Of a stretch of DNA of 64,000 bases, positions 43,945-53,192 are shown in pieces. The notes under the pieces were generated by a model. It had not been told where the DNA came from, did no database searches, and saw nothing but the letters and a program-made list of their open reading frames with translations. Origin of the DNA: Granulosicoccus sp045106855 (GTDB lineage Bacteria; Pseudomonadota; Gammaproteobacteria; Granulosicoccales; Granulosicoccaceae). Made by a program: the position numbers and the translations under genes. Where the stretch lies: the NCBI GenBank assembly GCA_045106855.1, contig JBGCFI010000007.1, positions 196,848 to 260,847 on the forward strand, given 5' to 3'. How positions within the stretch are numbered: position 1 is the first letter of the stretch; the number at the start of each line of letters is the position of its first letter.

Positions 43945-45447
43945 ATGCCCAGTCCTATTTCACTTGAACAAGCGTCTATCGATGCATTGCGTGAACAGTC
44001 TATTTGCAAACAAGGGCATCTGATTGATGGTCAGCGAGTGCCCGCGAGTAATGATGCACTCATGGAAGTTTTATCCCCCATCGATGGGAAGTCGATTACG
44101 CACATTGCCAACGGTACCACCAGTGATATGGATAAGGCGATCGTCAGTGCACGTAAGGTATTTGATGAAGGGCGTTGGTCCAGAATGTCTCCAGCTTCGC
44201 GTAAGGCCGTGTTATTCCGTCTGGCTGATCTTATCCAGGCTGAGGCGCTGCCATTGAGCGTGTTGGGTGTACGAGACAATGGCACTGAAATAAGTATGGC
44301 ATTCAAGGCAGAGTCGGGTTCGGCGGCTGCTACGTTTCGCTATTACGCCGAAGCTATTGACAAGGTGTATGGTCAGATTGCTCCCACGGCTGACTCCGTG
44401 CTTGGTCTCATACACCACGAGCCTGTGGGTGTTGTGGGCGCAATTGTTCCCTGGAATTTTCCGTTAATGATTGGAGCCTGGAAACTCGCACCAGCGTTGG
44501 CCGCTGGCAATAGCGTGGTTCTCAAGCCTTCCGAGACAGCTTCACTGTCATTGTTGCGTTTAGGAGAACTGGCACTGGAAGCCGGTCTACCGCCAGGTGT
44601 GTTGAATATTGTGACAGGCGAGGGGGCTGTTGTAGGCCAGGCAATGGGGCTCTCACCATTGGTCGATGCGTTGGTTTTTACGGGTTCCGGTGCCACCGGC
44701 AGAAGATTACTTCAATACGCTGCCCAGTCAAACCTTAAGCGAGTCTATTTAGAGTTGGGAGGAAAATCCCCCAATGTTGTTTTTGCTGATGCGCCGGATC
44801 TTGAACATGCTGCCAAAGTATCCGCTGCGGCTATCTTTCGTAATGCCGGTCAGGTTTGTGTGGCGGGATCACGGCTGCTCGTTGAAACCAGTATTCATGA
44901 TGACTTCGTCGAGGCACTGTGTCGTGCAACAAAGGCCTATAAGGTAGGGGATCCATTACAGATCGACACGGATATTGGAGCGATAAACAATCAGCAGCAA
45001 CTGGCAATGAATCTTCAACATGTCAGTGATGCAGAAGCTGAAGGTGCCACTATTTATATGGGTGGGGCTCAGTTGCATGAGAAAACTGGTGGCTATTATA
45101 TGGAGCCTACAGTGGTTACGCGAGTAAAGCCGACACATATGCTGGCAAAAAAAGAAGTGTTTGGTCCCGTGCTGGCTGTTACGGCTTTTGATGGTGAGCC
45201 TGACGCTGTAAAACTTGCAAACGACACGGAGCTTGGACTAGCCGCTGGTGTCTGGACAGGTAATTTGTCCCGTGCGCATCGCATGGTGAGAAGTATTCAT
45301 GCGGGTGTGGTCCACGTAAACACCTATGGCGGTGCTGATAATACTGTACCGTTAGGCGGAGTGAGTCAATCGGGAAATGGTCATGACAAGTCATTACATG
45401 CATTGAGTAAATACACCAATCTCAAAACAGCCTGGATGCAATTGTGA
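43945..45447 (+). CDS. Aldehyde dehydrogenase family protein
   Basis: 500-residue NAD(P)-dependent aldehyde dehydrogenase. Complete motifs: PWNFPLMIGAWKLAPALAAG, KPSETASLSLLRLGELALEAGLPP (cofactor lysine), TGSGATGRRLL, LELGGKSPNVVF (general base Glu), and NAGQVCVAGSRLLVE (catalytic Cys). C-terminal PFGG-type segment is replaced by VPLGGVSQSGNGHDKSLH. Relatives act on betaine, gamma-aminobutyraldehyde or aryl aldehydes; substrate is undetermined. It follows tctA by 9 bp and overlaps the UPF0261 gene by 4 bp. ATG 43945 was chosen; TTG 43939 is possible. Likely oxidises an aldehyde produced by the divergent aminotransferase. Confidence 0.93.
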   Translation: MPSPISLEQASIDALREQSICKQGHLIDGQRVPASNDALMEVLSPIDGKSITHIANGTTSDMDKAIVSARKVFDEGRWSRMSPASRKAVLFRLADLIQAEALPLSVLGVRDNGTEISMAFKAESGSAAATFRYYAEAIDKVYGQIAPTADSVLGLIHHEPVGVVGAIVPWNFPLMIGAWKLAPALAAGNSVVLKPSETASLSLLRLGELALEAGLPPGVLNIVTGEGAVVGQAMGLSPLVDALVFTGSGATGRRLLQYAAQSNLKRVYLELGGKSPNVVFADAPDLEHAAKVSAAAIFRNAGQVCVAGSRLLVETSIHDDFVEALCRATKAYKVGDPLQIDTDIGAINNQQQLAMNLQHVSDAEAEGATIYMGGAQLHEKTGGYYMEPTVVTRVKPTHMLAKKEVFGPVLAVTAFDGEPDAVKLANDTELGLAAGVWTGNLSRAHRMVRSIHAGVVHVNTYGGADNTVPLGGVSQSGNGHDKSLHALSKYTNLKTAWMQL

Positions 45448-46700
45448 GTGACTCCAAAACCATTTTAGTTGTAGGAACCTACGATACAAAACTTGATGAA
45501 CTGAGTTTCATTTCTGAGTGTATTCGCCAGGCAGGAGGGAATGTGCTGTGTATGGATGTCAGCGTTCTGGGAAAGCCAGGAATATTGCCTGATTATTCCA
45601 AACGGGACGTGGCGCAAGCCGCTGCAACAACTATTGAAGCCATCATCGACTGTGATGATGAAAATACCGCAATGCAATTGATGGCCAGGGGTGCCTCAAC
45701 ACTTGCATTGGAACTGTATGCTCAGTCACTGTTCGATGGAGTAATCATTCTGGGTGGATCCATGGGTACTGATCTGGCGCTTGACGTGTGCATTTCATTG
45801 CCATTGGGAGTGCCCAAGTACATAGTATCCACGGTTGCCTTTTCCAGTATGATTCCTGCTGAGCGGCTGGCTGCAGATACACAGATGATATTGTGGGCTG
45901 GAGGTTTGTATGGCTTAAACGCCATTTGCAAGGCATCGTTATCGCAGGCCGCAGGTGCTGTTTTGGGTGCAGCGCGTTGTGTTCAATTACCTGACAATGC
46001 CAAACCTGTTATCGGTATGACAAGTCTGGGAAAGTCTGCTTTAACGTATATGGTAAAACTCAAACCCGCGCTGGAACAACGTGGATTTGAAGTTGCCATA
46101 TTTCATGCGACGGGAATGGGTGGCCGGGCGTTTGAGTCGTTGGCGGCTCAAGGTGCGTTTTGTTGTGTCTTCGATTTCTGTATCCAGGAGTTGGGTAACG
46201 AGGTGCATGGATCCACGATCACCGCAGGACCCTCCCGTTTAACTGCAGCAGGCCTTGCCGGAATTCCTCAAATAGTAGCGCCCGGCTGTACAGATCTTGT
46301 AGATCTTGTAAGTTCGCAGCCCTTGCCAAAGCGATGGCAGAATCACGAAACCCATGTCCATAACAGGTTGATTACATCAGCTGTGCTTAACGATGATGAG
46401 AGACGGCAGGTTGCGTATGCAGTAACGCATCACCTGTCGCAAGCTATGGCAGATACCGTTTTTTTGCTACCGTTGTCAGGCTGCGGAGAGTGGGACAGGG
46501 AAGGTGCACCATTACATGACGCGCAGGGCTATGCAGCTTTCTGTGATCAGATGCGCAATCATATGCCAGAGAATGTCGTGTTTCACGAAATAGATGCACA
46601 TATCAATGATGAGGCGTTTGCGGACATAGCGCTCGATGTCTTCGATCAATGGTGTGCAGATGGTGTTGTTAAACGCACACGTCACGGAGCTTCAGCCTAA
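45444..46700 (+). CDS. Tm-1-like ATP-binding domain protein (UPF0261)
   Basis: 418 residues of the UPF0261/Tm-1-like family, named after the tomato antiviral protein Tm-1 N-terminal domain. Family segments: ILVVGTYDTKLDELSFISEC, VLCMDVSVLGKP, DGVIILGGSMGTDLALDVCI, PKYIVSTVAFSS, MTSLGKSALTYMVKLKPALE, FHATGMGGRAFESLAAQGAF, and STITAGPSRLTAAGLAGIPQ. No enzymatic activity is established in bacteria. Starts at GTG overlapping the ALDH stop (GTGA) and ends 2 bp before hpaF, so it is tightly embedded in the aromatic operon. Possibly a nucleotide-dependent enzyme or regulator in the pathway. Confidence 0.9.
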   Translation: MSDSKTILVVGTYDTKLDELSFISECIRQAGGNVLCMDVSVLGKPGILPDYSKRDVAQAAATTIEAIIDCDDENTAMQLMARGASTLALELYAQSLFDGVIILGGSMGTDLALDVCISLPLGVPKYIVSTVAFSSMIPAERLAADTQMILWAGGLYGLNAICKASLSQAAGAVLGAARCVQLPDNAKPVIGMTSLGKSALTYMVKLKPALEQRGFEVAIFHATGMGGRAFESLAAQGAFCCVFDFCIQELGNEVHGSTITAGPSRLTAAGLAGIPQIVAPGCTDLVDLVSSQPLPKRWQNHETHVHNRLITSAVLNDDERRQVAYAVTHHLSQAMADTVFLLPLSGCGEWDREGAPLHDAQGYAAFCDQMRNHMPENVVFHEIDAHINDEAFADIALDVFDQWCADGVVKRTRHGASA

Positions 46701-46702
46701 AA

Positions 46703-47080
46703 ATGCCGCATATCATAATCGAGTATTCAGCAAATGTTGAAACCCTTGTCGACCTAAGTGCTTTGTGTGAGGCGACTCGTCTTGCTGCCGTGGGTATAAA
46801 GGCGTTTCCAATGCCCGGTATTCGAGTGCGTGCCTTGCGAGCGGATCACTATGCTATTGCTGACGGTAATCCTAAACATGGGTTTGTCGATATATCCGTA
46901 CGTCTGCGTGCGGGCAGAGAGCAACAGGTTAAAAAAGATGCGGTACAAGATTTGTTTCATGCAGTCAAACAATTTCTTGAACCTGTGATGTTGGAACACT
47001 CTCTCGCGTTGTCGTTAGAGATGCGTGATATTGACCCGGAACTTTCACCCAAGACTGGCACTATTCGCGATCACTTGTAA
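46703..47080 (+). CDS. hpaF: 5-carboxymethyl-2-hydroxymuconate delta-isomerase
   Basis: 125 residues. Converts 5-carboxymethyl-2-hydroxymuconate to its 5-oxopent-3-ene-1,2,5-tricarboxylate tautomer in homoprotocatechuate degradation. The N-terminal catalytic proline follows the initiator Met (MPHIIIEYSAN), as in the tautomerase superfamily, and IRVRALRADHYAIADG and FVDISVRLRAGR are conserved. Length matches CHMI. Co-directional with hpaE, 38 bp apart. Confidence 0.93.
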   Translation: MPHIIIEYSANVETLVDLSALCEATRLAAVGIKAFPMPGIRVRALRADHYAIADGNPKHGFVDISVRLRAGREQQVKKDAVQDLFHAVKQFLEPVMLEHSLALSLEMRDIDPELSPKTGTIRDHL

Positions 47081-47118
47081 GATCGTATAGTAGCCTTACC
47101 CCGGAGGAAAATAGACTT

Positions 47119-48630
47119 GTGACTGCCTATAGCGAGAATGTAGACAAACTTGAGAGTTATCTCGAAAGATTCAGAAACGGCGGTATCCTGAACCAGATCG
47201 CTGGAAAGGCATGTCCTTCCTTATCAGGGAAAATTTTTGACACCTTTTCGCCTGTGGATGAATCTGTAATCTGTTCGGTTGCAAGAGGAACGGAGGCTGA
47301 TATCAATGCGGCCGCAACGGCGGCTGCCGATTCGTTTCCGCAATGGCGGGATATGCCCGCCAAGGAACGCAAACGCATTCTGCTTGCCATTGCGGATGGC
47401 ATCGAGGCACGAGCCGAAGAGATTGCTTTCTGCGAATGCTGGGACACCGGGCAGGCATTGCGTTTCATGTCGAAAGCAGCGCTTCGTGGTGCTGAGAATT
47501 TCCGCTATTTTGCTGATCAGGTGACATCGGCTCGTGACGGTAAAAATCTTGGCTCTCCGACACTTATGAACGTGACAACACGCGTACCGATAGGGCCGGT
47601 TGGAATAATCACGCCTTGGAATACGCCCTTCATGTTATCCACGTGGAAAATAGCGCCTGCTTTGGCGTCAGGATGTACCGTAGTGCACAAGCCAGCCGAG
47701 TTGAGTCCATTGTCGGCACGTATTCTTGTGGAGATTGCCAATGAAGCGGGATTACCAGCGGGTGTATGGAATCTGGTCAATGGCTTCGGAGAGGAGGCTG
47801 GAAAAGCGTTAACCGAGCATCCTGCCATAAAGGCGATTGCCTTTGTTGGTGAAAGCCGCACTGGAAGTATCATTACAAAGCAGGGGGCCGATACACTGAA
47901 ACGCATGCATCTTGAGTTGGGGGGGAAAAACCCTGTCATTGTATTTGATGATGCTGATCTGGAGCGTGCTCTCGACGCTGTGATCTTCATGATCTATTCA
48001 ATTAATGGAGAGCGCTGCACCTCCTCATCTCGCCTGCTCATTCAGGACACCATCCGCGAAACATTTGAAGAAATGCTTATTGAGCGCATTGACAGAATCA
48101 AGGTTGGGCATCCCCTGGATCCCGCTACCGAAATCGGACCATTAATAGCGCGCGAACATTTTGATAAAGTTAGTAGCTATTTTGGTATTGCCAGAGAAGA
48201 TGGAGCAACAGTTGCTGCGGGTGGTACACGAGTCGGTGATACCGGATATTTTGTACGGCCCACTTTATTCACACAGGCGGACAACCAGATGCGTATAGCG
48301 CAGGAAGAGATATTTGGTCCTGTGCTGACATCTATCCCATTTTCCAATGAAGAAGACGCCTTGCAGATCGCCAATGATACACGCTACGGCCTTACAGGCT
48401 ATGTATGGACCAATGACCTGACACGTGCGTTGCGCTTCACTGACAAACTTGAAGCAGGCATGATCTGGGTAAATTCTGAAAACGTCAGACATTTGCCAAC
48501 GCCTTTTGGTGGAGTAAAAGCAAGTGGTATTGGTCGAGATGGTGGTGACTGGTCGTTTGATTTCTATATGGAACAGAAACATATCGGTTTTGCTCTAGGC
48601 GAGCATAAGATTCCTCGATTAGGAGCTTGA
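47119..48630 (+). CDS. hpaE: 5-carboxymethyl-2-hydroxymuconate semialdehyde dehydrogenase
   Basis: 503-residue NAD-dependent aldehyde dehydrogenase. Oxidises the ring-cleavage semialdehyde of homoprotocatechuate to 5-carboxymethyl-2-hydroxymuconate. Motifs: GIITPWNTPFMLSTWKIAPA, HKPAELSPLSARILVEIANE, FVGESRTGSIITKQG, MHLELGGKNPVIVFDDAD, and catalytic Cys in YSINGERCTSSSRLLIQ. C-terminal HLPTPFGGVKASGIGRDGGD fits HpaE. GTG start with GGAGG upstream (CCCCGGAGGAAA). HpaF lies before it and hpaD after it (112-bp gap). Confidence 0.93.
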   Translation: MTAYSENVDKLESYLERFRNGGILNQIAGKACPSLSGKIFDTFSPVDESVICSVARGTEADINAAATAAADSFPQWRDMPAKERKRILLAIADGIEARAEEIAFCECWDTGQALRFMSKAALRGAENFRYFADQVTSARDGKNLGSPTLMNVTTRVPIGPVGIITPWNTPFMLSTWKIAPALASGCTVVHKPAELSPLSARILVEIANEAGLPAGVWNLVNGFGEEAGKALTEHPAIKAIAFVGESRTGSIITKQGADTLKRMHLELGGKNPVIVFDDADLERALDAVIFMIYSINGERCTSSSRLLIQDTIRETFEEMLIERIDRIKVGHPLDPATEIGPLIAREHFDKVSSYFGIAREDGATVAAGGTRVGDTGYFVRPTLFTQADNQMRIAQEEIFGPVLTSIPFSNEEDALQIANDTRYGLTGYVWTNDLTRALRFTDKLEAGMIWVNSENVRHLPTPFGGVKASGIGRDGGDWSFDFYMEQKHIGFALGEHKIPRLGA

Positions 48631-48742
48631 TGGGTACTGCAAAATCCGTCCGTGTTTGTTATGACCATGATGCCTACTAACAGTGGAGTTAACACGATTA
48701 GTCTGGTGTTTTCAGTCCGGAACTACTCTTTGGAGAACGTTT

Positions 48743-49723
48743 ATGCCAGTGCCTGAGCACAATTTATATCCACCGTTCAATATTGTTCGCCTTAGCCACG
48801 TTGAGTACCAGGTTCTTGATCTGGCTCGAAGCCGAGCGTTCTATGTGGATATTCTAGGTTTGCAAGTAACATATGAAGATGATTCGGCTATCTACTTGCG
48901 GGCAATGGAGGAGCGAGGTCATCATTGCATAGCGCTTATCAAAGCAGATGAATCATGCGTCAACGTACTTGGGTTCAAAGTTTACGATGAGCGCGAACTT
49001 GACAAGGCGGAAGCATTCTTCAAATCAAAAGGTCTACCGGTTGAATGGATTGAAAGACCGTTTATGCAACGTACGTTCCGTACCATGGATCCTTCAGGTA
49101 TTCCGCTTGAGTTTTATGTGAAGATGGATCGTCTGGAACCTATTCACCAACGCTACAGACTATATAATGGCGTAAAACCTTTGCGTATCGATCATTTTAA
49201 TATGTTTAGCGCAAATGTTGACGCCAGTGTCGAATTTTATAATGAGATTGGCTTTCGAACGACAGAGTACACTGAAGACGCCGAGTCCGGACACGTCTGG
49301 GCAGCTTGGATGCACCGTAAAGGCGGTGTGCATGATGTTGCGTTTACCAACGGGACAGGTCCACGACTGCATCATACTGCTTTCTGGGTGCCCACTCCGT
49401 TAAACATTATCGATCTTCTGGACTTAATGGCCACAACGGGTTACGTGTCCAACATTGAAAGAGGGCCGGGTCGCCATGGTATATCCAATGCGTTTTTTCT
49501 TTATATACTCGATCCGGATGGAAATCGCATTGAGATCTATTGTTCTGATTACCAGACAGTAGATCCAGATCATGAACCCATACGCTGGGACTTAACTGAT
49601 CCACAGCGTCAGACGCTTTGGGGTGCTCCAGCACCGCGAAGCTGGTTTGAGAATGGCTCTGTGTTTGCCGGAGCGGAAGTGAAAGAGTCAGCGCTGAAGG
49701 CCCAGCCAATTGTTGCACCATGA
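48743..49723 (+). CDS. hpaD: 3,4-dihydroxyphenylacetate 2,3-dioxygenase
   Basis: 326-residue type I extradiol dioxygenase. Fe(II)- or Mn(II)-dependent ring cleavage of homoprotocatechuate. Two VOC modules are present (LSHVEYQVLDLARSRAFYVD; LRIDHFNMFSANVDASVEFY). By comparison with homoprotocatechuate dioxygenases, the metal ligands are H151 (IDHF), H211 (LHHTAFW) and E264 (NRIEIYCSDY); all are present. C-terminal HEPIRWDLTDPQRQTLWG fits the family. ATG 48743, preceded by GGAG at 8 nt, was preferred to the upstream in-frame ATG at 48683. Confidence 0.93.
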   Translation: MPVPEHNLYPPFNIVRLSHVEYQVLDLARSRAFYVDILGLQVTYEDDSAIYLRAMEERGHHCIALIKADESCVNVLGFKVYDERELDKAEAFFKSKGLPVEWIERPFMQRTFRTMDPSGIPLEFYVKMDRLEPIHQRYRLYNGVKPLRIDHFNMFSANVDASVEFYNEIGFRTTEYTEDAESGHVWAAWMHRKGGVHDVAFTNGTGPRLHHTAFWVPTPLNIIDLLDLMATTGYVSNIERGPGRHGISNAFFLYILDPDGNRIEIYCSDYQTVDPDHEPIRWDLTDPQRQTLWGAPAPRSWFENGSVFAGAEVKESALKAQPIVAP

Positions 49724-49890
49724 TGTGTATAGGTCCGGAGACTAGCAAGGATCGCAGTGGCGGTAAACTCGACGTTAATCGGCTTTCTAAATCATGACTT
49801 TACTAATGAGAGTCTGGTGCCGGATTGTCCAGACTCCAGTATGAATCTAAACAGAAATCTCACCTACCATCCTCGTACAGGAAGATAAAT

Positions 49891-50742
49891 ATGCGTTTTG
49901 CCACTTACACAAGTGATGGCCAGTCCTACTATGGGGCTGTCACAGATGCTGGAATGATAGCTTTGTCGACAGAGTTTCCGCAGTGGCCATCGTTACGCGA
50001 TGTCATTGAGGCTGGTGCATTGTCTGAATTACAAAATGTTGCGACTACTCTGGTGGTGACTCACACAGAGTTTGTGTTTGATATTCCAATTCCGAACCCT
50101 GAAAAGATAATTTGTGTCGGTGTTAATTTTCCTGATCGAAATGCTGAATACAAAGATGGGCAAGAGGCACCACCGAACATGTCCCTGTTTATTCGCTTCC
50201 CGCGATCTTTTACAGGACATGAGCAACCTGTTATTCGTCCTCCTGAAACACCTCAGTTAGACTATGAAGGTGAGATCGTTGTTGTAATAGGAAAAGGCGG
50301 AAGGCGCATAGCGCAGAAAGATGCTTATGATCACATAGCTGCACTGTCGCTGTGTAACGAAGGTACTTTGCGAGACTGGGTTCGACACGCTAAATTCAAT
50401 GTAACTCAAGGTAAGAACTGGGATAGTTCCGGAGCAATGGGGCCCTGGCTCGTACCCTTTACTGATGCTGCGCAACTTGATGATATTGGTTTGAGTACGC
50501 GTGTGAACGGAGAGCTGCGACAAGAAGATAGAACTAGTCGTATGCTGTTTCCTATACGGCGTCAAATAGAGTATATCTCGACCTTTACCACATTGGTCCC
50601 GGGAGACATAATTGTCACGGGAACTCCCACGGGAGCTGGTGCACGATTTGATCCACCCAGGTTTCTCGTTCCTGGTGATGTCATTGAGGTGGAAGCAGAG
50701 GGTATCGGTAAATTAGTCAGTACTGTCGAGGACGAAAAATGA
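49891..50742 (+). CDS. Fumarylacetoacetate hydrolase family protein (HpaG-like isomerase/decarboxylase)
   Basis: 283 residues, FAH fold. Conserved metal-binding motifs: LDYEGEIVVVIGKGGR (DxExE-type ligands), AMGPWLVPF, MLFPIRRQIEYISTFTTLVP, and GDIIVTGTPTGAGARFDPPR. Position between hpaD and hpaH suggests the 2-hydroxyhepta-2,4-diene-1,7-dioate isomerase/5-oxopent-3-ene-1,2,5-tricarboxylate decarboxylase step (HpaG), but FAH proteins also catalyse other ring-cleavage hydrolyses. One FAH domain only, whereas E. coli HpaG is a two-domain fusion. ATG 49891 with AGGAAG upstream. The stop overlaps hpaH (ATGA). Confidence 0.85.
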   Translation: MRFATYTSDGQSYYGAVTDAGMIALSTEFPQWPSLRDVIEAGALSELQNVATTLVVTHTEFVFDIPIPNPEKIICVGVNFPDRNAEYKDGQEAPPNMSLFIRFPRSFTGHEQPVIRPPETPQLDYEGEIVVVIGKGGRRIAQKDAYDHIAALSLCNEGTLRDWVRHAKFNVTQGKNWDSSGAMGPWLVPFTDAAQLDDIGLSTRVNGELRQEDRTSRMLFPIRRQIEYISTFTTLVPGDIIVTGTPTGAGARFDPPRFLVPGDVIEVEAEGIGKLVSTVEDEK

Positions 50743-51545
50743 GTCTAACCGATTCGGAAATAAAGTCGGCTGCGGCAGATTTATATAATGCCGAAAACAA
50801 CCGTACTCAAATTGGCCTATTGTCTTTACGTCACCAATCTCTGAACATGGAAGACGCATACAGGATTCAATCGGCTTTAGTAGATCATAAGAAAGCAGCT
50901 GGTCGTACAGTGATAGGATGGAAGATCGGTTTAACATCTAAGGCTATGCAGCAAGCCTTGAATATTGATATTCCTGATAGCGGTGTTTTGCTGGATGATA
51001 TGAAATTTGCTAGTGGTGCGACAATACCCGCAGGGCATTTTATTCAACCGCGCATAGAAGCCGAAATCGCGTTTGTCATGAATGCCACGTTATCCGGAGA
51101 GAATATTAGCAGAGAAGATGTACTAGCCGCGATTGACTACGTCACGCCGAGTATAGAAATTCTTGATACGCGAATTCAGCGTGTAGATCCTGACACGGGC
51201 AAGATCAGAATCGTTTTCGATACTATTTCTGACAACGCAGCCAATGCCGGTATAGTCCTTGGTACCGCTAAACATGCACTTGCATCGCTGGATTTACGCT
51301 GGGTCGGAGCTATCGTCAGCAAAAACGGAGAAGTAGAGGAAACAGGTCTTGGGGCTGGCGTACTAAACGATCCTATAGAGAGTGTCGTTTGGCTGGCACG
51401 CCGCCTGACTAAATATGGTCAACAAATTGAAGCAGGTCAAATTGTTTTGTCAGGAAGCTTTATACGTCCACTCGAATGTCCACCAGGCTCGAAAATAGAG
51501 GCTGATTTCGGAACTTTTGGTTCTGTGTCAGTGAGTTTTGATTGA
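50739..51545 (+). CDS. hpaH: 2-oxo-hept-4-ene-1,7-dioate hydratase
   Basis: 268 residues of the HpaH/MhpD hydratase-decarboxylase family, which adds water to 2-hydroxyhepta-2,4-diene-1,7-dioate before aldol cleavage. Motifs: MEDAYRIQSALVDHKKAAGR, GWKIGLTSKAMQQALNIDIP, IQPRIEAEIAFVM (acidic metal ligands), YVTPSIEILDTRI, and IVLSGSFIRPLECPPG. Last gene of the operon seen here. The aldolase HpaI that should follow and the hydroxylase HpaBC are not in the window. Confidence 0.93.
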   Translation: MSLTDSEIKSAAADLYNAENNRTQIGLLSLRHQSLNMEDAYRIQSALVDHKKAAGRTVIGWKIGLTSKAMQQALNIDIPDSGVLLDDMKFASGATIPAGHFIQPRIEAEIAFVMNATLSGENISREDVLAAIDYVTPSIEILDTRIQRVDPDTGKIRIVFDTISDNAANAGIVLGTAKHALASLDLRWVGAIVSKNGEVEETGLGAGVLNDPIESVVWLARRLTKYGQQIEAGQIVLSGSFIRPLECPPGSKIEADFGTFGSVSVSFD

Positions 51546-51677
51546 GATAGTTTCAAAAAAAAGCAATTTCTAAAAGTTAGATAGTAAAAAAACATATCCG
51601 TAGAATCCCTGTCATCATTGTGCGAATAGTAAGGACTATAATCTAAGGCGCGTAGATAGAGTCTGAGTTTATACATG

Positions 51678-51967
51678 CTAGTTGTCGATTAGAAAGTGAA
51701 GACGCTCATCGGTCATTTTTGGAGATATCTCAACAATCTCAGCTACAACTATGTTTTCCATTATAAATGGGTCGTTGTTAACTTTCCCCGTAAAGCGTTA
51801 CGTGAAATGTTGTGAGCGATAATACAACCGCCTTTGTTGGTGTCTATACTACCGACTAGCAAGAATAGGCCATCTGAAAATCCCTGTTTTATCCATTCAT
51901 TATGGCCAGCCATAAATTCTGATGCTTTTGATTTTTTGTCTGAGAACTTTAGATTTACAATAAACAT
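51678..51967 (-). pseudogene. YCII-related domain protein, frameshifted
   Basis: Small YCII-type protein. ATG 51967 gives MFIVNLKFSDKKSKASEFMA, then GLFLLVGSIDTNKGGCIIAHN, as in YCII proteins. The frame is lost after NISRNALRG, then continues one frame over with VNNDPFIMENIVVAEIVEIS and PKMTDERLHFLIDN to the stop at 51678-51680. Total length is 290 bp, one base short of 97 codons. The break lies at a run of four C residues (51786-51789, G on the coding strand), so one lost base in a homopolymer explains it. Role unknown; YCII proteins are suggested to be metabolic enzymes. Located beyond the end of the convergent hpa operon. Confidence 0.75.
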
Positions 51968-52336
51968 GAATCACTCTCCAAACTATGACTCTCAATATTT
52001 TTCATTTTGGTGGGTTCAACTTCAATAAGACGTATACATCGGTATGGCATCTTTGCTACGTACGATGTCTATCGAGCGTGGTTTTTCCATGATTCTTTAA
52101 TACGAAGTAGAAATATTAATTTGCTATATTTGCATTGATGTCGTGGATTGAAAAATCTAATAATGGCTGGTGTATATGACAACTCTTATTGGGCAAATAC
52201 TAGACAACCTATCAAGCCTGATGTTGTGTCTACGGCTCACAGCAAATGTATAATTAATACACATACAAATCCAGCTGAATATACAGTTCCAGTTATCCAG
52301 CATCCAATGTGGTGTATCTTGTTTATTCTCCCTGAC
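51968..52336. other. Intergenic region, no gene seen
   Basis: This 369-bp AT-rich gap between the YCII remnant and the HAD hydrolase shows only short ORFs with atypical composition. It should contain the YCII promoter. Confidence 0.5.
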
Positions 52337-52951
52337 TTACTTGGGTAAGGCTTCTAGTGCAAGAATGACGTCTTGTGGCGAGGTGACATGTACTGCTTGA
52401 AGGCCTGCATTTAGAGCACCTTCTATATTTGTATAGCTATCATCAAAGAAGAGCATTGATTCAGCTTTTATTGAGGTCTCATTCAGGATGAAGTTGAATG
52501 CTTCAGCATCTGGTTTACGTAAACCCATTTCAGAAGATACAAACATATAATCAAAGCATTGTCTGATCCGTGGAAATTCTTTCTCCCAATATGCCTGATG
52601 TATTGCATTGGTATTGGTGAATGCATAACATGGGTATCGGTCACCAAGCTGTTCTATGGCGTCAAGAACGGCTGTGATTTCGTTGCCAAATATGGCATTC
52701 CAACTGTCAATCAACAATGAATCGTCCGAGGATAGATTTAGCGTTTTACGTAGATGTGAAAAATACTGGGCCCCCGTGATTAGTCCTTTTTCGTGTTGTT
52801 CATAGGCATCGTCCATTGAAAAGGACTGTCGGATTTCGCTCGCGCTAGGCGTATTATTTTTAGAAAGATGGTCGAATATTCCATCAAAATCGACCTCAAG
52901 AACGACTCCGCCCATGTCGAAAAGTAACGCCTCAACAGTGTCTGGATTCAT
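52337..52951 (-). CDS. HAD family hydrolase (YihX/epoxide-hydrolase-like subfamily IA)
   Basis: 204 residues. HAD motif I is LLFDMGGVVLEVDFDG, where the usual DxDGT is replaced by DMGGV, as in the YihX group of sugar-phosphate phosphatases and dehalogenase relatives. Motif II is YAFTNTNAIHQAYW, motif III LRKPDAEAFNFIL, and motif IV SMLFFDDSYTNIEGA. All catalytic aspartates and the lysine are present. Single gene, divergent from the ABC transporter (about 240 bp). Confidence 0.88.
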   Translation of the reverse strand: MNPDTVEALLFDMGGVVLEVDFDGIFDHLSKNNTPSASEIRQSFSMDDAYEQHEKGLITGAQYFSHLRKTLNLSSDDSLLIDSWNAIFGNEITAVLDAIEQLGDRYPCYAFTNTNAIHQAYWEKEFPRIRQCFDYMFVSSEMGLRKPDAEAFNFILNETSIKAESMLFFDDSYTNIEGALNAGLQAVHVTSPQDVILALEALPK

Positions 52952-53192
52952 GCTTTTCCCCGGTTAGTCAAAGCGCGTTTTTGCGCCGTCTGCATCGCTC
53001 TGCGTCATTTGGTGTATTGCCAGTTACAGTTTGCTGCAATTGTCAAAACAATTGCAAGTACAGGAAGTAAAAATCATACTGCTTTGGTTCTGTGATTTTG
53101 ATCATTTGAAGCTTTCTGATAAGCTCAATCGGACGCAGGTGGCATTTTTGGATGCCCCACTGTGATCTCCACTTGAAAAAGGATAAAACAAG

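Noticed and set aside
52148..52348. Small ORF of 66 codons upstream of the HAD gene
   Set aside because: Composition atypical, no ribosome-binding site, overlaps the 3' end of the convergent HAD gene.
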